From: Lysobacterales bacterium
Lineage (GTDB): Bacteria > Pseudomonadota > Gammaproteobacteria > Xanthomonadales > Marinicellaceae
DNA: 52,446 nucleotides
Direction of reading: 5' to 3'
NCBI GenBank assembly: GCA_026988115.1
Contig: JALSLV010000064.1
Location: 1-52,446, forward strand
The notes under the pieces: generated by a model
What the model saw: only the letters and a program-made list of their open reading frames with translations
Told to the model about the DNA's origin: nothing
The model's database searches: none
Shown: piece by piece, positions 50,271-52,446 of the stretch
Layout of the letters: the number at the start of each line of letters is the position of its first letter
Numbering within the stretch: position 1 is the stretch's first letter
Made by a program: the position numbers and the translations under genes

Positions 50271-51205
50271 AGCAATCCATTATTTTAAAGCCCTTAGGTC
50301 AAAATAAACCTTCATCAACGAGCAACTTATTAAAGAAAACTATGCAAGTAACAGCGTTCACGTTTTCTTGTCTAGTTGCATTACCGAGTTTTCTTCAAAC
50401 CGCAGATGCTCAGTCTGACCCTGATTATTCTAGCGGTCCCCTCTGTGAGTACAATGATGTTGATTGTAATGATGATGGTGAGGTAATAGCATGGGGCTCT
50501 GGTTCAAATCAACATTGGTCTGATGACATAGACTGGGATTGGGTCATCTATCCAACAGGAGATTATCCTCCAGGATGTGATGAATATGGTTGTGATGATG
50601 GCGGAGGTACAGATAATGGTGGAAACCCTGAAACAAGACAAGAATGTGTGGACTTGGATGCACAGCGTGATTCAAGTTGTATATTTGATCCAATAGGTCC
50701 AACTCGATATAATTGGAATGCTCTTGCAAATTCTTTTGCAAATAATTTGACTAATTTAATTCCAGCAAGTGGAGGCATGTGGGCAACTGCTAGTCCTAGT
50801 TTTTACCATGGCTTGATATCAAGTATTTCTGTAAATTACTGGTTTAATCAAACATACAATTCAACTAATGATTTATACTGGGATTACGTGTCTGATTACT
50901 GTATATCTGAATTTCCTATAATTGATAATGGGTTTTTAAATTTTGCACCTGATAGAATGACTTGTATGGCAAGAGCTTACTGGGCTTCATTTACACTGAT
51001 GCCTTCATATTCAGACTCTACTTATACAATTGATACATTGGAGGCTAGCTTAGGTGGGAGTCGAGCTAGTTTTAGTTTTACGATTCAGCATTTGTCAGCT
51101 GGTGACCCATTAGGCAATTGGGGTTATAATTACTTCAATCAGGTTATTAAAGTAAAACAGTGTAAAGTCTGGTTTGATCTTAAAGAAGAGCTAGGTTGTG
51201 AATAA
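50267..51205 (+). CDS. secreted protein of unknown family sharing the 49905 leader
   Basis: 312 residues. The N-terminus through MQVTAFTFSCLVALPSFLQ and TADAQ is nearly the same as in the preceding protein, so the two share a secretion leader by duplication. The mature part is acidic and cysteine-containing near its start (CEYNDVDCNDDGE, GCDEYGCDDGGG), then forms an aromatic-rich domain with NLTNLIPASGGMWATASPSF and SVNYWFNQTYNSTNDLYWDY. It ends in VKQCKVWFDLKEELGCE. At least eight cysteines suggest disulfides and an extracytoplasmic place. No family recognised. Start overlaps the upstream stop. Confidence 0.7.
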   Translation: MKQSIILKPLGQNKPSSTSNLLKKTMQVTAFTFSCLVALPSFLQTADAQSDPDYSSGPLCEYNDVDCNDDGEVIAWGSGSNQHWSDDIDWDWVIYPTGDYPPGCDEYGCDDGGGTDNGGNPETRQECVDLDAQRDSSCIFDPIGPTRYNWNALANSFANNLTNLIPASGGMWATASPSFYHGLISSISVNYWFNQTYNSTNDLYWDYVSDYCISEFPIIDNGFLNFAPDRMTCMARAYWASFTLMPSYSDSTYTIDTLEASLGGSRASFSFTIQHLSAGDPLGNWGYNYFNQVIKVKQCKVWFDLKEELGCE

Positions 51206-51229
51206 GTTAAATGTTAAAGGAGAAGTAAG

Positions 51230-52024
51230 GTGAAGAATTTTAAGTTTTTATTGATTTCAGTCATTATAATATATGGTGCATACTTTTTAGTTGATACTAA
51301 GACAGAAAATAATATTCAGGATTTAAACATAATTCCGATTCATGTTGATGACGTGGAAAATATAGTAAAACGTGAATCTAAAGAGAAAAACGTAAGAGCT
51401 ATTAAAAGTAAGCTGCCTAAAGAATTAATTAATAGTGGTTTAATTCAACTGCTCAAACCCCCAGAAGATAGAGAGTTAGAGTATGTTTGGTCTGAAGAGT
51501 ATGGTTGTTTTGATGATGAGCTTGAAGATTCTTGTAAGTATGACTTCCTTAATGCGAAATCTGTAATAGAAGCTAGGTGGATGAAAAATAATGGATATCC
51601 TACAAAAAGCATGTTGGATTTGGTTAATAATCCCAATTATAAAAATCAAATTAAAGTGCTTGCTAGAAGTAAGTACCCTGCGGCCTTAACTATTGCTTCA
51701 ATAGAAGCAATGAAATTAGGTAATTATAGAGAGGCTGCGCATTTAGCGCTTTCAAATATTGCTTATTCGGATAAATCTAAAACATATCCTCATGTTTTAT
51801 ATGGTGAGGCATTAGTGCTTGACGAAAAAACCATTGCAGGTGTAACACAATTATTTATTGCAGGGCTATTGGGAGATTATATGGCTAATGGTAGAGCCAT
51901 TGGACTTACACCAGATGTGGCATATACTACTGCTACTATAAACAGTGCGCATAACTATTTAAAAAATATTTTTGGGTTAAACGTTCCTGTTGACCCACGC
52001 CCAATGGGTGATGATGGAGGTTAA
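51230..52024 (+). CDS. membrane-anchored protein of unknown family (possible Sel1/TPR-like helices)
   Basis: 264 residues. One N-terminal membrane helix (FKFLLISVIIIYGAYFLV) anchors a soluble domain. The C-terminal half is helical and alanine-rich with a repeat-like feel (RSKYPAALTIASIEAMKLGN, YREAAHLALSNIAYSDKSKT), as in Sel1 or TPR proteins. AAGGAGAAG provides the ribosome site, 24 bases after the previous gene, so it belongs to the 49905 operon. It ends PRPMGDDGG. Function is unknown. Confidence 0.7.
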   Translation: MKNFKFLLISVIIIYGAYFLVDTKTENNIQDLNIIPIHVDDVENIVKRESKEKNVRAIKSKLPKELINSGLIQLLKPPEDRELEYVWSEEYGCFDDELEDSCKYDFLNAKSVIEARWMKNNGYPTKSMLDLVNNPNYKNQIKVLARSKYPAALTIASIEAMKLGNYREAAHLALSNIAYSDKSKTYPHVLYGEALVLDEKTIAGVTQLFIAGLLGDYMANGRAIGLTPDVAYTTATINSAHNYLKNIFGLNVPVDPRPMGDDGG

Positions 52025-52446
52025 AGTTAATCTCAATAAAACAGGACAACTCTCCCCATCAAAAATCGAGAATTGCCCTGTTTTTACACCGATTAAAATC
52101 TCTGGTGAAATCATCGATTGCTTACGGGTTGATGTGAGCGTTAAACTAAAACCACTTAGCTTTGCTGGTGGTTTTTTAAACCTGTATTTACTCAAGTTTT
52201 TAGCAGGGGATAAAAACACCTCCAGCGGTTTTGCTGATTGTGCCATTGATGAATTGTATCTGTGGGCTGGTGCGCGTGTGGGCTCGAATCGCTTTGTGAA
52301 AACTGTCTGTTCGGCTGTGGCTCGATTTATCAATGGTCTTGAGGCGTTGAGTCAAAACTCAAAACTAACACTTGATGATTTAATCGCCATCAATACCCGT
52401 TTGCGACCCAAAAAGCACAATTACGGTATCCGAACTAGCAACATGC
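52011..52446 (+). CDS. unfinished gene with weak resemblance to Fic-family N-terminus
   Basis: The frame is open from 51981 to the end of the window; likely starts are ATG at 52011 or 52014, overlapping the previous gene's end. About 145 residues are visible, without stop. The stretch RFINGLEALSQNSKLTLDDL followed by IAINTRLRP and YGIRTSN looks like the segment of Fic proteins where the line LTLxxLxxIHxxL is followed by GxxR. The diagnostic HPFxxGNGR motif would lie beyond the edge. Treat as tentative. Confidence 0.35.
   Translation, partial: MMEVKVNLNKTGQLSPSKIENCPVFTPIKISGEIIDCLRVDVSVKLKPLSFAGGFLNLYLLKFLAGDKNTSSGFADCAIDELYLWAGARVGSNRFVKTVCSAVARFINGLEALSQNSKLTLDDLIAINTRLRPKKHNYGIRTSNM

Noticed and set aside
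51977-52333. 118-residue reading frame on the minus strand
   Set aside because: It overlaps the end of one supported gene and a better plus-strand frame, has no ribosome site and no recognisable domain.

Overview
The window is an AT-rich chromosomal segment that looks gammaproteobacterial. The evidence is the aat–infA / clpA–clpS neighbourhood, a YeeN-type YebC protein, dusA, degQ-like htrA, prmC and an FadL porin. Several secreted proteins end in a short tail of the form [D/E]-x-I-F-x-x-G-F-E. I associate that tail with Marinicella/Dokdonella-like lineages; this placement is an inference, because there is no rRNA or tRNA gene to anchor it.

Layout. 1-127: end of a probable IS66-like element. 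233-2358: an AAA_14/DUF4143 ATPase and a tyrosine recombinase. 2594-6286: a transferred block of Bacteroidetes character. It holds an XRE regulator, a C5-cytosine methyltransferase and a Sau3AI/MutH-type endonuclease, read from a Bacteroidetes-type promoter, followed by a broken AraC-family gene. 6353-15508: four large secreted proteins, namely two convergent diheme beta-propeller proteins resembling the hydrazine synthase alpha family and two right-handed beta-helix proteins. All four carry the GFE tail.

15601-21425: an attenuator-like leader, the RNA ligase rtcB and a small basic gene that runs through its own terminator. Next come a MASE1 histidine kinase and a MASE1 diguanylate cyclase flanked by 89-bp direct repeats, a 285-bp three-way-junction element, and a rhodanese lipoprotein. 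21449-32548: mostly housekeeping and signalling genes (prmC, an ECF sigma factor with its partner and an ankyrin protein, an HtrA protease, pyrF, an RND efflux pair). 32555-41868: an Ig-like surface protein, a YebC homologue, a dusA operon with zinc-ribbon membrane proteins, MAPEG and DUF6500 proteins, and an acetoacetyl-CoA synthetase with a repeat inserted in its coding frame.

42127-47331: another GFE-tail protein, several copies of a MITE-like repeat, and the N-degron pathway cluster (aat, infA, clpA, clpS). 47530-48969: an FadL-type porin. 49019-49904: a gene-free stretch rich in REP-like repeats. 49905-52024: an operon of unrecognised secreted or membrane proteins whose first gene contains a (GCACA)7 tract able to switch its frame. 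The window ends inside a gene that weakly resembles a Fic-family N-terminus.

Repeats are a strong theme. There are at least five MITE-like copies, several RHSCxGRNL-type palindromic repeats (one inside a gene), REP-like GGTGGG/CCCACC palindromes, and the large junction element at 20689-20973.
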